From Canibacter zhuwentaonis (GTDB taxonomy: Bacteria > Actinomycetota > Actinomycetes > Actinomycetales > Microbacteriaceae): 64,000 bases of DNA. Under the pieces are notes generated by a model. The model was not told the DNA's origin. It worked only from the letters and a program-made list of their open reading frames with translations, and made no database searches. Within the stretch, counting starts at the first letter, position 1, and each line of letters opens with the position of its first letter. The translations under genes were made by a program, and so were the position numbers. Positions 15,608 to 24,920 of the stretch are shown piece after piece. Location of the stretch: assembly GCF_018531125.1 (NCBI RefSeq), contig NZ_JAHDSY010000004.1; one strand, given 5' to 3'.

Positions 15608-17593
15608 TTACTGCTCGAGCAAGTCGAACTGCGGCAGAATCTTACTGCGCTGCTCTGTTAGCTCGAGCAGATATGGGATTTTGGAGTTTTGCGGTTGTTC
15701 TGCGTGGCTGTTTAGGCGCTGCAGAGCATCCGCTACCGTCTTTGCATAAATTTCAGCTCCGGCAGGTTCCGGGTGAATTTCGTCGCCGGCGAGCTTTTCA
15801 AGGTGCGCGGCTATTGCCGCGTTCCAGTCTGCAAGGGTGACTCCGCGTCGCACCTGCGCAAAGTGCGCCAGCATCTGATTGTTCTCTGCAATCCATGACC
15901 TGTTAGCATACCCGGTCACAACAACCATTTTGTGGCTGGTGCTAAACTCTGCGAGCCTGGCCAAATCTTCCGTTCTGATCGGGCCGTTCGTGGCCAGCGC
16001 CACGATCATATACTCGCGCAGCTCGCCGTTAGCGCGCAACTGTTCAAAAATGTCTATTCCGGTGCCAAAATGCCTGGAAACTGCCGCATCCACGGAAATA
16101 TTGGGCAGCGCGGCTGTGAGCTCACCGGCTGACGCAAGCATAACAGAGTCGCCAACCGCACTCACCTTGTCACCGGTGATGGCGTGCGCTGTCGCGTTTT
16201 CTGTTGTGTGGGGGTGTTGTGCTGGATTGCCGGGCGGGCTATCCGGGGTGTCCGACTGCTTACCGGGGTCGCGAGGCTGCGCTGAGCGCTGCTGTTCTAA
16301 TGCCTGCACGCCGCGCTCGATTGCGATTTGTGCTCTGCTGGCGCGCGGTTGCTGCGCCAGCGCAAACCCCGTGCCTGTTAGCGAGAGCAGCATCGCGCTC
16401 GTGATGCAGAACGCCAGCGCGCGGATCCGCGAAGGAGCCTGTGGTGACAGCGCAGCAGCCAGTTTTCTGAGTGAGTTTATAAATCCGCCCTGCCTGATCG
16501 GTTGCTCAATATAGCGGTACGAAAAAGTGGCCGCAACAAACGTTAACGGCAGCGTAACAAGGGGCACCAGCAAGGCGCGCCAATCGGGCGAGAGTTGCTC
16601 AAAAGCGGCGCTTGTAATTAGTAGGAGCGGCCAGTGCCAGAGATAGATGCCGTACGATTTTTGCCCGATTTCTTTGAGCGGACCGCTGTCGAGAAGCTTG
16701 CCCGGTAGCGACCTGTAGCCTGTGACACACGTGATAATGCCGATGGTTGCGAATGTCACCAGCAGAATACCACCCTGGAAACTCTCAGCCGAGCCCTCCT
16801 GCAGAATTAGAAACATTATCAACAGCGCGATTAGACCTGAGCAGGTGCCCAGCATATAAACGATTTGCCGATACCAGCTCGGGGCTTTGTGACTGCCCGG
16901 TTTGCGATGCAGCGCGAGCGCCAGGGAAGCGCCCAGTAGCAGCCCAGAGCTGTGCGAGTCTGATCCAAAATAAATGCGGCTTGCGGAGACCCCGGCCGCG
17001 CTCATCGATGTCATCGCGAGCACCGAAGCGCCTCCGCACAGCAGAAAAACCGCCAGCCGTGCGTTATTGTTTGGCGCTCGTTTTAAGAGCAGCAGGAGCA
17101 ACGGCAGCAGCAAATAAAACTGTTCTTCCACGCCCAGCGACCAGGTGTTGCGGAAAAGCTCGGGGGCGTCCTGCGTGAAGTAGTTGCTGCCCTTGATAAT
17201 GTAGAACCAGTTTGCGGCAAAAAGTGCGCTGGAGAGCAGCTGCCCGCGCAGATTCAGGAGAATATCGCCTCCCAGAAGCCCTGCCAGCGATGCTGAGACC
17301 GCGAGCGTTACCGCGAGCGCTGGGAGCAGTCGCCGCGCGCGGCGCTTCCAGAACCCCGGCAGGTTAATACGACCCGTGAGCGAATACTCGCGCAGCAGCA
17401 GTGACGTGATCAAAAACCCTGATACGCAGAAGAAAATATCCACTCCCAGAAAGCCACCGGGGAGCGCCTTGGGGAAGAAATGGTAGATAACAACCGCGAT
17501 TACCGCGATTGCGCGTAGCCCGGTGAGACCCGGGAAAGGCGCATAACCTAGCGGGTTTCTGGCTTGTGTGGCGGATCGCGGATGAGTTTTCAT
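15608..17593 (-). CDS. acyltransferase 3 family protein with C-terminal SGNH domain (OatA-like)
   Basis: A membrane O-acyltransferase that probably carries acyl groups across the membrane onto peptidoglycan or a surface glycan. The N-terminal acyltransferase_3 domain (about residues 18-370) has ten or so membrane segments; 'VVIYHFFP' contains the likely catalytic H38 and 'FCVSGFLIT' is typical. A further segment near 393-413 leads to a Pro-rich linker and an extracytoplasmic SGNH domain with 'VGDSVM' (S483) and 'GDEIHP' (D604, H607). This architecture is that of OatA, but the acceptor cannot be read from sequence. It lies between rplQ and rplM, where truA is often found. Confidence 0.88.
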   Translation of the reverse strand: MKTHPRSATQARNPLGYAPFPGLTGLRAIAVIAVVIYHFFPKALPGGFLGVDIFFCVSGFLITSLLLREYSLTGRINLPGFWKRRARRLLPALAVTLAVSASLAGLLGGDILLNLRGQLLSSALFAANWFYIIKGSNYFTQDAPELFRNTWSLGVEEQFYLLLPLLLLLLKRAPNNNARLAVFLLCGGASVLAMTSMSAAGVSASRIYFGSDSHSSGLLLGASLALALHRKPGSHKAPSWYRQIVYMLGTCSGLIALLIMFLILQEGSAESFQGGILLVTFATIGIITCVTGYRSLPGKLLDSGPLKEIGQKSYGIYLWHWPLLLITSAAFEQLSPDWRALLVPLVTLPLTFVAATFSYRYIEQPIRQGGFINSLRKLAAALSPQAPSRIRALAFCITSAMLLSLTGTGFALAQQPRASRAQIAIERGVQALEQQRSAQPRDPGKQSDTPDSPPGNPAQHPHTTENATAHAITGDKVSAVGDSVMLASAGELTAALPNISVDAAVSRHFGTGIDIFEQLRANGELREYMIVALATNGPIRTEDLARLAEFSTSHKMVVVTGYANRSWIAENNQMLAHFAQVRRGVTLADWNAAIAAHLEKLAGDEIHPEPAGAEIYAKTVADALQRLNSHAEQPQNSKIPYLLELTEQRSKILPQFDLLEQ

Positions 17594-17798
17594 ACCAGTA
17601 CAACTTTAGTAGTTGTTACTGTGTTTCGTCTTTAGCCCGGTCGGATTGTGTTGCCCCGCGCGTTATAGTGTGATAGAGTGTCTAATTGGCGCATTTTTTG
17701 TGCCCCCGAATGTGAGCCCTCCGTTGCCACCGACGTAACACGAAGTGGCTGGAGTGGGATCCACGAACATCTCCATCTCGACAGAAAGCAGCACTTAA

Positions 17799-18245
17799 GT
17801 GACTCGCACATATACACCTAAAGCAGCTGATCAGCAGCACGACTGGCTCGTTATTGACGCAGCAGGCGTGGTACTCGGTCGTCTTGCATCACACGCCGCA
17901 GCTCTTTTGCGCGGTAAGCATAAAACAACCTTTGCTCCGCATATGGACATGGGTGATTACGTAATTATCATTAACGCTGATAAAGTTGTTCTTACCAACG
18001 GTAAAGCGGCTAAAAAAATGGCGTACCGCCACTCGGGTTATCCGGGCGGCTTGCGAGCTGTAAGCTACACCGAGCTTTTGGCTGAACGCCCTGAGCGCGC
18101 TGTTGAAAAAGCCGTTCGAGGAATGTTGCCAAAGAACTCACTCGGTCGTGACCAGTTTCGCAAGCTTAAAGTTTATGCGGGATCTGAGCATCCACACGCT
18201 GCGCAGCAGCCAACCGAGTACACCATCGACCAGGTAGCGCAGTAG
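17799..18245 (+). CDS. rplM: 50S ribosomal protein L13
   Basis: An early-assembling 23S rRNA binding protein. The 148 residues contain 'DWLVIDAAGVVLGRLAS', 'ALLRGKHKTTFAPHMD', 'YRHSGYPGGLR' and 'AVRGMLPKNSLGR'. It starts at GTG after a 205-base gap that separates it from the divergently transcribed acyltransferase gene, so its promoter lies there. rpsI follows after 28 bases. Confidence 0.98.
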   Translation: MTRTYTPKAADQQHDWLVIDAAGVVLGRLASHAAALLRGKHKTTFAPHMDMGDYVIIINADKVVLTNGKAAKKMAYRHSGYPGGLRAVSYTELLAERPERAVEKAVRGMLPKNSLGRDQFRKLKVYAGSEHPHAAQQPTEYTIDQVAQ

Positions 18246-18273
18246 CTGACGGCTGCGAGAGTAAAGGAACATC

Positions 18274-18759
18274 GTGATTGAAGAGCAGACTGTAGCAACC
18301 GAAAGCTACACATCAGAAACCCTAGCGAGCAGCAGCTCAACCGCTGCAGTAAGTGACCGTCCTGCGCTAAGTGTGCCGGGTGCGGCTGTTGGGCGTCGTA
18401 AGCAAGCTGTGGCGCGTGTGCGCCTTGTGCCTGGTAACGGTGAAATTAAAGTTAACGGTCGTGAGTTTGTGGATTACTTCCCAAACAAACTGCACCAGCA
18501 GCTAATTACTGATCCGTTCACAGTGCTTGAGCTTGGAGGCTCATACGACGTAATCGCGCGCATTGTCGGCGGTGGTCCGTCAGGTCAGGCTGGCGCGCTT
18601 CGTCTCGCTATTGCGCGTGCGCTAAATGAGATTGACGCAGAGCACAATCGCCCAACCCTTAAAAAGGCTGGCTTTTTGAGCCGTGACGCACGTATTAAAG
18701 AGCGTAAGAAGGCGGGTCTTAAGAAAGCTCGTAAAGCTCCGCAGTACTCAAAGCGTTAA
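18274..18759 (+). CDS. rpsI: 30S ribosomal protein S9
   Basis: S9 reaches the P site with its C-terminal tail, seen here as 'ARKAPQYSKR'. The core begins at 'AVGRRKQAVARVRLVPGNG' and includes 'GGPSGQAGALRLAIARAL'. The first 35 or so residues form an acidic, Ser/Thr-rich extension, common in actinobacterial S9. GTG start with AAAGGA upstream. It is in the conserved rplM-rpsI-glmM order. Confidence 0.98.
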   Translation: MIEEQTVATESYTSETLASSSSTAAVSDRPALSVPGAAVGRRKQAVARVRLVPGNGEIKVNGREFVDYFPNKLHQQLITDPFTVLELGGSYDVIARIVGGGPSGQAGALRLAIARALNEIDAEHNRPTLKKAGFLSRDARIKERKKAGLKKARKAPQYSKR

Positions 18760-18782
18760 TCTCTTACGACGAGTATTTTATT

Positions 18783-20135
18783 ATGGCGCGGCTGTTCGGA
18801 ACAGACGGTGTAAGAGGTCTTGCGGGGGTAGATATTACCGCCGATCTGGCTCTTAACCTCTCCCGAGCAGCCGCGTTTGTTTTGGGCGATAGCGCACGCG
18901 CGCAGGGTAGGCACGCCACCGCTGTAATTGCGCGGGATTCGCGTGTTTCCGGGGATTTTATTGGTGCGGCGGTTGCTGCCGGGCTTGCCAGCGCGGGCGT
19001 GCACGTGCTTGACGCAGGCGTTGTGCCAACCCCCGCCGCCGCTTATCTGGTGGCCGATCTGCGAGCTGATTTTGGGGTTATGATTTCAGCATCGCACAAC
19101 CCCGCAGCAGATAACGGCATTAAATTTTTTGCGGCCGGTGGTGAAAAACTTTCTGATGAGCTGCAAAACAGAATAGAAGCCGCGATGGATCAGGAACATC
19201 TGCCCGTTACAGGGCGCGATGTTGGTAACATCAGCGTACTTGCTGATGCGGAGGAACGTTACACGCAGCACCTGCTGAGCACCCTGCACGGGCAGAGTCT
19301 AAAGGGACTGCGGATCGTGCTCGACTGCGCCCACGGCGCAGCCTCTCAGGTTTCGCCCGCGGTGTTTGCGCAGGCCGGGGCAGAGGTTGTTGTTATTGGC
19401 AACAGCCCGGATGGATTTAATATTAACGACGGTGTCGGTTCAACGCACCTTGCGCAGCTGCAGCAAAAAGTTGTTGCAACCGGCGCTGATTTGGGCATTG
19501 CGCACGACGGTGACGCCGATAGATGTCTGGCAATTGACGGTGCCGGGCGAGTTGTTGACGGCGATAAAATTATGGCGATTCTGGCCGTTGCTATGAACGA
19601 GCGCGGCGAGCTTGCTAAAAACACGCTTGCAACAACGGTGATGAGCAACCTCGGTCTGAAACTTGCTATGCAGCGCAACGGGATTGAGCTTGTGCAAACT
19701 GCGGTTGGCGACAGGTATGTTTTGCAGGCGCTCGCTGAGGGGGGCTACACTCTAGGCGGTGAGCAGTCGGGGCACGTTGTGATGAGCGAGTATGCGACAA
19801 CCGGCGATGGCGTGCTCACGGGATTGCACCTGGCGGCAGAGGTTGTGCGCAGCGGCAAGTCGCTGGGGGAGCTTGCCGATGCGAGCATGACAGTGTATCC
19901 GCAGATCCTTGTGAACGTGAGCGGAGTGGATTGCGCAAAAGTTGCCAGCGACGAGCAGCTAGCCCGCGCTGTTGCGGAGGCGGAGGCTGAACTCGCAGGA
20001 AAAGGCAGGGTGCTGTTGCGCCCGAGTGGCACCGAGCCGTGTGTGCGCGTGATGGTTGAGGCAGCCACGGCTGAAAAGGCAGAAACTATCGCGAATCAGT
20101 TGGCAGAGGTTGTGAAAACGCGGCTGGCTGTTTAG
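18783..20135 (+). CDS. glmM: phosphoglucosamine mutase
   Basis: Converts glucosamine-6-phosphate to glucosamine-1-phosphate for UDP-GlcNAc synthesis. The N-terminus 'LFGTDGVRGLAG', the phosphoserine loop 'ISASHNPAADNG' (S104), the metal loop 'DGDADRC' and the sugar-binding 'GGEQSGHVV' are all present in a 450-residue protein of normal length. It follows rpsI by 23 bases with no clear ribosome binding site. It acts directly after GlmS, encoded 1.1 kb downstream. Confidence 0.97.
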   Translation: MARLFGTDGVRGLAGVDITADLALNLSRAAAFVLGDSARAQGRHATAVIARDSRVSGDFIGAAVAAGLASAGVHVLDAGVVPTPAAAYLVADLRADFGVMISASHNPAADNGIKFFAAGGEKLSDELQNRIEAAMDQEHLPVTGRDVGNISVLADAEERYTQHLLSTLHGQSLKGLRIVLDCAHGAASQVSPAVFAQAGAEVVVIGNSPDGFNINDGVGSTHLAQLQQKVVATGADLGIAHDGDADRCLAIDGAGRVVDGDKIMAILAVAMNERGELAKNTLATTVMSNLGLKLAMQRNGIELVQTAVGDRYVLQALAEGGYTLGGEQSGHVVMSEYATTGDGVLTGLHLAAEVVRSGKSLGELADASMTVYPQILVNVSGVDCAKVASDEQLARAVAEAEAELAGKGRVLLRPSGTEPCVRVMVEAATAEKAETIANQLAEVVKTRLAV

Positions 20136-20240
20136 CGGCGCTAAGCTTTGCAAGCGGATCGCTCTTGTGCAGCAGGTTTTTGCGCGCTGTGAGCAGTGTC
20201 TGTTCGCAGTGGACGCGTGGTGGTCTGTTATTGCTTACTG

Positions 20241-21236
20241 TCACAGTTTACGTAACAGGATTTTTTGCACGCTGTGATCCGTGTCTTTGCGTAGAATCAA
20301 CGATGCTCTGCCGCGGGTTGGCTTAATATTCTGCTCGAGATTCGGGGCGTTTATTGTGTTCCAGTAGTATTTTGCCGTGGTAATAGCGTCCGCTTCACTT
20401 ATCTGCGCGAGCGGGCGGAAAAAGGACTGTGGATCCTGAAAAGCGCTCGCCCGCAGGCGCAAAAAGCGCTTTAGATACCAGGTTTTAATGTCTTTGGTGC
20501 GCGCGTCAACGTAGATTGAAAAGTCGAAAAGATCACTTAGCGCGAGCGGGTTTTTTTTCGACGATGGCGGCTGCAGCACGTTAATGCCCTCAATAATGAG
20601 AATGTCGGGGCGGTTTACAAGGGTGAATTTATCGGGCACAACATCGTAGACAAGGTGCGAATACACCGGAGCTTTTACCTCGGGCATCCCCGCTTTGACG
20701 CGGGCCACAAAGCGCAGCAGTGAGCGTCGGTCGTACGATTCGGGGAAGCCCTTGCGATCGAGCAGACCGCGCCGCTTGAGCTGGGCGTTAGAGTATAAAA
20801 ACCCGTCGGTCGTTACCAGCGCAACGCGCGGAGTCTCGCTCCAGCGCGAGAGCAGCTCGCGCAACACCCTGGCAACGGTTGATTTGCCAACGGCAACCGA
20901 CCCGGCAATTCCAATCACAAAGGGCGACTTGGGTGCGTTTTTGTGCTGTAAGAAGTTGCGCGTGCGGCGGTGCATTTCAGCGGCAGATATTGCATACTGA
21001 TTGAGCAGCCGGCTGAGTGGCAGATAAACCTCCGCGATTTCCTGCAGATTAAGCTTTTCACCGTAGCTGCTGAGTGCTGCGAGCTCGTGAGCCTGCAGCG
21101 GTGAGGCCAGATCCGCCGCCAAACTCGCCCATTGTGTGCGCGGAATATCGTTGAAAAGACTGGGCAGTTCAGCGTTCGACCTGACAGCTGTTGCAGCGTC
21201 GTAAGTTGCGTTGTTACGTGGTTTTTCAGACATCAT
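20241..21236 (-). CDS. coaA: type I pantothenate kinase
   Basis: Phosphorylates pantothenate, the first step to coenzyme A. The 331-residue protein has Walker A 'GSVAVGKST' (residues 112-120), 'RRGLLDRKGFPESYD' and 'IIEGINVLQ', which define the prokaryotic type I enzyme. It is convergent with glmM and divergent from glmS, with only 27 bases between the coaA and glmS starts. coaD, the fourth CoA step, is at 37101. Confidence 0.96.
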   Translation of the reverse strand: MMSEKPRNNATYDAATAVRSNAELPSLFNDIPRTQWASLAADLASPLQAHELAALSSYGEKLNLQEIAEVYLPLSRLLNQYAISAAEMHRRTRNFLQHKNAPKSPFVIGIAGSVAVGKSTVARVLRELLSRWSETPRVALVTTDGFLYSNAQLKRRGLLDRKGFPESYDRRSLLRFVARVKAGMPEVKAPVYSHLVYDVVPDKFTLVNRPDILIIEGINVLQPPSSKKNPLALSDLFDFSIYVDARTKDIKTWYLKRFLRLRASAFQDPQSFFRPLAQISEADAITTAKYYWNTINAPNLEQNIKPTRGRASLILRKDTDHSVQKILLRKL

Positions 21237-21250
21237 AACTATCTTGCCAG

Positions 21251-21256
21251 TAAAAT
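21251..21256 (+). promoter_or_regulatory. -10 box of a leaderless glmS promoter
   Basis: TAAAAT ends 7 bases before the glmS ATG, in the 27-base gap to the divergent coaA. There is no ribosome binding site in this interval, so initiation at or next to the start codon is likely. Confidence 0.5.
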
Positions 21257-21263
21257 GGCATTT

Positions 21264-23108
21264 ATGTGTGGAATTGTTGGTTATGTAGGATCGGGTGATA
21301 CCGCAGGCGTGCTGTTGAGCGGTCTGGCTCGATTAGAGTACCGGGGGTATGATTCGGCGGGAATCGCGATCATTAATGATACCGGGGAGTCTTGCCTGCG
21401 TAAAAGCTCTGGCAAACTTGCGCAGCTGCGGAAGCTGCTTGAAAGCTCGCCTGCGATAGCCGGAAGCACCGGGATCGGGCACACTCGCTGGGCAACTCAC
21501 GGCGGTCCAACCGATGAGAACGCGCACCCGCACTACAGCGAAGACGGCAGCGTTGTGCTAATTCACAACGGTATTATCGAGAACTTTGCGCAGCTGCGTG
21601 ACGAGCTGGCCGATGTAAAACTGCAGAGCGAAACTGACACCGAGGTTGTTGCGGTGTTGCTGGGGCGCGAGCTTGCGATCGTGGGAGATCTGGAAACAGC
21701 TTTTAGAAACGTTGTAAAACGGCTTAAGGGCACGTTTACCCTGTTGGCAGCTGCGGTTAGCGAGCCGGGCAAAATTGTTAGTGCTAGGCATCATTCACCG
21801 CTTGTTATCGGGCTTGGTGAGGGTGAAAGTTTCCTGGGCTCAGATGTTGCGGCGTTTGTTGAGCATACGAGGCGTGCTGTTGCGGTTGCAGACGATCGCA
21901 TCGTGGTTATTACGGCCGACGGCGTGACGGTCACAGATTTTGATGGCAACCTAGCAGAGGTGAGCGAGTACGAGATTGCGTGGGATCCTGCTGCGGCGGA
22001 TAAGGGCGGCTGGCCGTCCTTTATGGCGAAGGAAATCAGTGAGCAGCCGGCGGCGGTGGCGGATACGATCCGCGGTCGCGTTAATGACGGTGTTGTCGAT
22101 ATTCCAGAGCTCGCAGCTCTTGGTGACGAGTATTTGCAGCGCGTTAACAGGATTGTTATTTTGGCGTGTGGCACCGCAGCTTACGCGGGAATGATCGGGC
22201 GGTACGCGATTGAAGAGTGGGCGCGCGTGCCAGTTGAGGTGGAGCTGAGTCACGAGTTTAGGTATCGCAATCCAATTTTTGACGCTAACACGCTGGTGAT
22301 TTCTGTGAGCCAGTCGGGCGAGACCATGGACACGTTGATGGCGGTTAATTTTGCGCGTGAGCAGGGTTTGAAGACGATTTCTGTGTGCAATACGCAAAGT
22401 GCCACGATTCCGCGCGAGTCGGACGCGGCGATTTACACGTATGCAGGTCCGGAGGTTGCGGTTGCCTCGACCAAGGCGTTTTTGAGCCAGATTGTTGCGC
22501 TGCAGCTGTTAGGTTTGCACCTGGCGAGGGTGCGCGGTGCGCTGACAACAGAAGCGCACCGGGAGACTGTTGCAGAGCTGCAGACCATCCCTGACAAGGT
22601 GGCCGAGGTTGTTGCCGTGCACAAGCAGGTTAAAGAGCTTGCGCACTGGATGGCGAACACCAACTCGGTGTTGTTTTTGGGGCGTCACGTTGGCTTCCCG
22701 ACCGCGCTTGAGGGCGCGCTGAAGCTCAAAGAGATTGCGTACATTCACGCCGAGGGTTTTGCCGCTGGCGAGTTGAAACACGGTCCGATTGCGTTAATTG
22801 ATCACGGTCAGCCGGTGTTTGTGCTGGTGCCAAGCCCGCGCACGAACTCTGTTATGCACTCGAAAGTTGTTTCTAACATTCAAGAGATCAGGGCGCGTGG
22901 GGCGCGGATTATCGCGATTGTTGAAACGGGTGATACTGCGGTGCTGCCGTTTGCTGATGATGTGATCCGCGTGCCGTTAACGGATGTGCTGTTCGAGCCG
23001 CTGTTGCAGGTGGTTCCGATGCAGTGGTTTGCGCTTGAGCTGTCAACGGTTAAAGGGCTTGACGTAGATCAGCCGCGCAATCTAGCGAAATCTGTCACGG
23101 TCGAGTAA
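21264..23108 (+). CDS. glmS: glutamine--fructose-6-phosphate aminotransferase (isomerising)
   Basis: Makes glucosamine-6-phosphate from fructose-6-phosphate and glutamine, the entry to amino-sugar synthesis. The start is fixed by 'MCGIVGYVG': Cys2 becomes the N-terminal nucleophile of the glutaminase domain after Met removal. Two SIS domains follow, with 'CGTAAYAGMIGRY', 'SQSGETMDT' and 'GFAAGELKHGPIALI'. The frame continues 44 residues upstream but that part runs into coaA and has no family match. 614 residues is normal. No glmS ribozyme is possible in so short a leader. Confidence 0.97.
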   Translation: MCGIVGYVGSGDTAGVLLSGLARLEYRGYDSAGIAIINDTGESCLRKSSGKLAQLRKLLESSPAIAGSTGIGHTRWATHGGPTDENAHPHYSEDGSVVLIHNGIIENFAQLRDELADVKLQSETDTEVVAVLLGRELAIVGDLETAFRNVVKRLKGTFTLLAAAVSEPGKIVSARHHSPLVIGLGEGESFLGSDVAAFVEHTRRAVAVADDRIVVITADGVTVTDFDGNLAEVSEYEIAWDPAAADKGGWPSFMAKEISEQPAAVADTIRGRVNDGVVDIPELAALGDEYLQRVNRIVILACGTAAYAGMIGRYAIEEWARVPVEVELSHEFRYRNPIFDANTLVISVSQSGETMDTLMAVNFAREQGLKTISVCNTQSATIPRESDAAIYTYAGPEVAVASTKAFLSQIVALQLLGLHLARVRGALTTEAHRETVAELQTIPDKVAEVVAVHKQVKELAHWMANTNSVLFLGRHVGFPTALEGALKLKEIAYIHAEGFAAGELKHGPIALIDHGQPVFVLVPSPRTNSVMHSKVVSNIQEIRARGARIIAIVETGDTAVLPFADDVIRVPLTDVLFEPLLQVVPMQWFALELSTVKGLDVDQPRNLAKSVTVE

Positions 23109-23114
23109 CAGCTT

Positions 23115-23576
23115 GTGATTTACGGAATTGGCTGTGACACTGTAGATGTAGACCGTTTTGTGACTAAAATCACGACTAATCAGCGGCTTTTGCAGCGTCT
23201 TTTCACGGGGCGCGAGCAGGATTTGCCAGTACGCTCGCTCGCGGCACGCTTTGCTGCAAAAGAGGCACTCGTGAAAGCGCTTGGAGGATCAAATTTTGCT
23301 GTGCCCGTGGGGGGTGTCGGTGATGAACACGAATTGAGTCTGAGCTGGCAGGACATCGAGATTTTACCGGCGAACGGCACCAAACCTGAGTTTAGCGCCA
23401 CTCCTCGGTTGCTAGAGGTTTTTACAGACCTCGGTGTGACTCGCGCACATCTTTCGCTCAGTCATGACGGTGGGCACGCCGTTGCCGTTGTTGTTGCAGA
23501 GGCATTGCCAAACAACAGCGCCAGCGATATTTGCTGCGCGCACGCGCATCCGCCAACGCCGAAGGCCGTACTGTGA
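23115..23576 (+). CDS. acpS: holo-[acyl-carrier-protein] synthase
   Basis: Transfers 4'-phosphopantetheine from CoA to acyl carrier protein. 'GIGCDTVDVDRF' (residues 3-14) and 'AARFAAKEALVKALGG' carry the magnesium ligands D and E. At 153 residues it is about 25 longer than most AcpS; the Ala-rich, Cys-containing tail after 'HAVAVVVAEAL' has no family counterpart and overlaps the start of alr. GTG start 7 bases after glmS. Confidence 0.93.
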   Translation: MIYGIGCDTVDVDRFVTKITTNQRLLQRLFTGREQDLPVRSLAARFAAKEALVKALGGSNFAVPVGGVGDEHELSLSWQDIEILPANGTKPEFSATPRLLEVFTDLGVTRAHLSLSHDGGHAVAVVVAEALPNNSASDICCAHAHPPTPKAVL

Positions 23577-24775
23577 GCTGCGACAATTACAGGAATTCGG
23601 ACCGACGGGGCTTGGCTATGCGATCCGCTGAAATTTCCGTCACCGCGATTGCCCACAATGTGCGGCGTGTGCGGCAGATCACTAACTCGCAAGTGATCGC
23701 GGTAGTGAAGGCCAACGCGTACGGGCACGGGCTTCAGATCACCGCGCGGGCAGCGCTCGCCGGCGGCGCGGCGATGCTGGGTGTTGCAGATATTGCGGAG
23801 GCGCTGGCACTGCGGCAGGTGGGAATTGCGGCTGATGTTGCTTCGATTCTGTGTTGGTTGCACGCTGCCGATCAGGATTTTACCGAGGCTGTGCAGCAGC
23901 GGATCGAACTCGGCGTGAGCGGCGCGTGGCAGCTAGAAAAAATAGCGGATGCGGTGCGGCGAGTGCGAGGCAGTGCGAGCGCTGAGGTGGTCGCACGCGC
24001 GCGGGTGCAGCTGAAAATCAACACCGGACTGAGCCGCAACGGAGCTGATGAGCGCGAGCTGCGCGAGTTTTTTGAGCTGGCAGCGCGGCTTGAGCGCGCC
24101 GGAATTCTGACCGTCACCGGCATTTTCAGTCACTTGGCAAACGCCGGAGAGTGTGCCGATAACGAGCAGGCTGCACGCTTCGACAGCGCGATTGAGCTGG
24201 CAGCTGCGGTCGGGCTAAACCCTAAAATGCAGCATTTGGCAGCTTCAGCGGCGAGCCTGGGCGGCAACAGCGCGCTCAGATACAACACCGTCCGGGTGGG
24301 GCTTGCCGTCTACGGGCTGAGCCCCTTTGCTAGCTGTAGCTCGCAAGATCTGGGGCTGCGCCCCGCGCTGCGACTAAAAGCGCAGATTGTCGCGCTGCGG
24401 CGCGTGCCAGCGGGCACCGGAGTGTCGTATGGGCACAACTATGTCGCGCCACGCGATACTGTGCTGGGACTGATTCCGGTAGGATACGCGGACGGTATGC
24501 CGCGGGCGCTTAACAACGCCAACGCGGAGGTCCTGATCGCGGGCGCAAGACGCCCGATTGTCGGGCGCATAGGCATGGATCAGTGTATTATCGACCTGGG
24601 GCTCGAGCTGGGCGAACGAGTGCACCTTGGCGATGAGGTTGTGCTGTTTGGCGACCCGGCGCGGGGCGAGCCTGCGGTGGAAGAGTGGGCTAAGTGCCTT
24701 GAAACCATTAACTACGATGTAATCGCGGGGCTCGGCGCGCGTATTTCACGGGTGCGTGTGGCAGCGGATCTGTAA
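23573..24775 (+). CDS. alr: alanine racemase
   Basis: A PLP enzyme that supplies D-alanine for peptidoglycan. The PLP lysine is in 'VIAVVKANAYGHG', and 'RVGLAVYGLSPF', 'YGHNYVAP' and 'IGMDQCIIDLG' are family signatures. GTG at 23573 overlaps the acpS stop (GTGA) and has GAAGG 7 bases upstream; ATG at 23618, which gives 'MRSAEISVTAIAHNV', is the main alternative and is closer to the usual N-terminus. In many relatives tsaE follows alr; here a tRNA gene does. Confidence 0.95.
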   Translation: MSCDNYRNSDRRGLAMRSAEISVTAIAHNVRRVRQITNSQVIAVVKANAYGHGLQITARAALAGGAAMLGVADIAEALALRQVGIAADVASILCWLHAADQDFTEAVQQRIELGVSGAWQLEKIADAVRRVRGSASAEVVARARVQLKINTGLSRNGADERELREFFELAARLERAGILTVTGIFSHLANAGECADNEQAARFDSAIELAAAVGLNPKMQHLAASAASLGGNSALRYNTVRVGLAVYGLSPFASCSSQDLGLRPALRLKAQIVALRRVPAGTGVSYGHNYVAPRDTVLGLIPVGYADGMPRALNNANAEVLIAGARRPIVGRIGMDQCIIDLGLELGERVHLGDEVVLFGDPARGEPAVEEWAKCLETINYDVIAGLGARISRVRVAADL

Positions 24776-24798
24776 CGTCCGCGCAGTGACCGTATAGA

Positions 24799-24828
24799 TT
24801 GTGACCGTTGTTAAATATGTGATAGAAT
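24799..24828 (+). promoter_or_regulatory. promoter of tRNA-Lys
   Basis: TTGTGA (24799-24804), an 18-base spacer and TAGAAT (24823-24828). This places transcription initiation about 6 bases before the mature tRNA. Confidence 0.55.
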
Positions 24829-24840
24829 ATTTTAGGCTTT

Positions 24841-24913
24841 GGGCCTTTAGCTCAGTTGGTAGAGCATCGGACTTTTAATCCGCGGGTCGCGAGTTCGAGC
24901 CTCGCAGGGCCCA
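24841..24913 (+). tRNA. tRNA-Lys (anticodon TTT)
   Basis: A 73-base cloverleaf: acceptor GGGCCTT pairs with AGGGCCC (one G-U), the D arm is GCTC/GAGC, the anticodon TTT is at 24874-24876 in the loop CTTTTAA, and the T arm contains GTTCGAG. The discriminator is A. The 3' CCA is not fully encoded (CCG follows). It decodes AAA/AAG and is a target of the t6A system encoded at 4273-7307. Confidence 0.97.
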
Positions 24914-24920
24914 CCGGTTC

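Noticed and set aside
21132..21263. A 44-residue N-terminal extension of GlmS
   Set aside because: It would hide the catalytic Cys2, which must be at the N-terminus after Met removal, and it overlaps the divergent coaA gene.
24841..24913. tRNA-Lys as an attachment site for an integrated element
   Set aside because: There is no integrase gene, no repeat of the tRNA 3' end in the following sequence that I can see, and the genes downstream are ordinary chromosomal ones.
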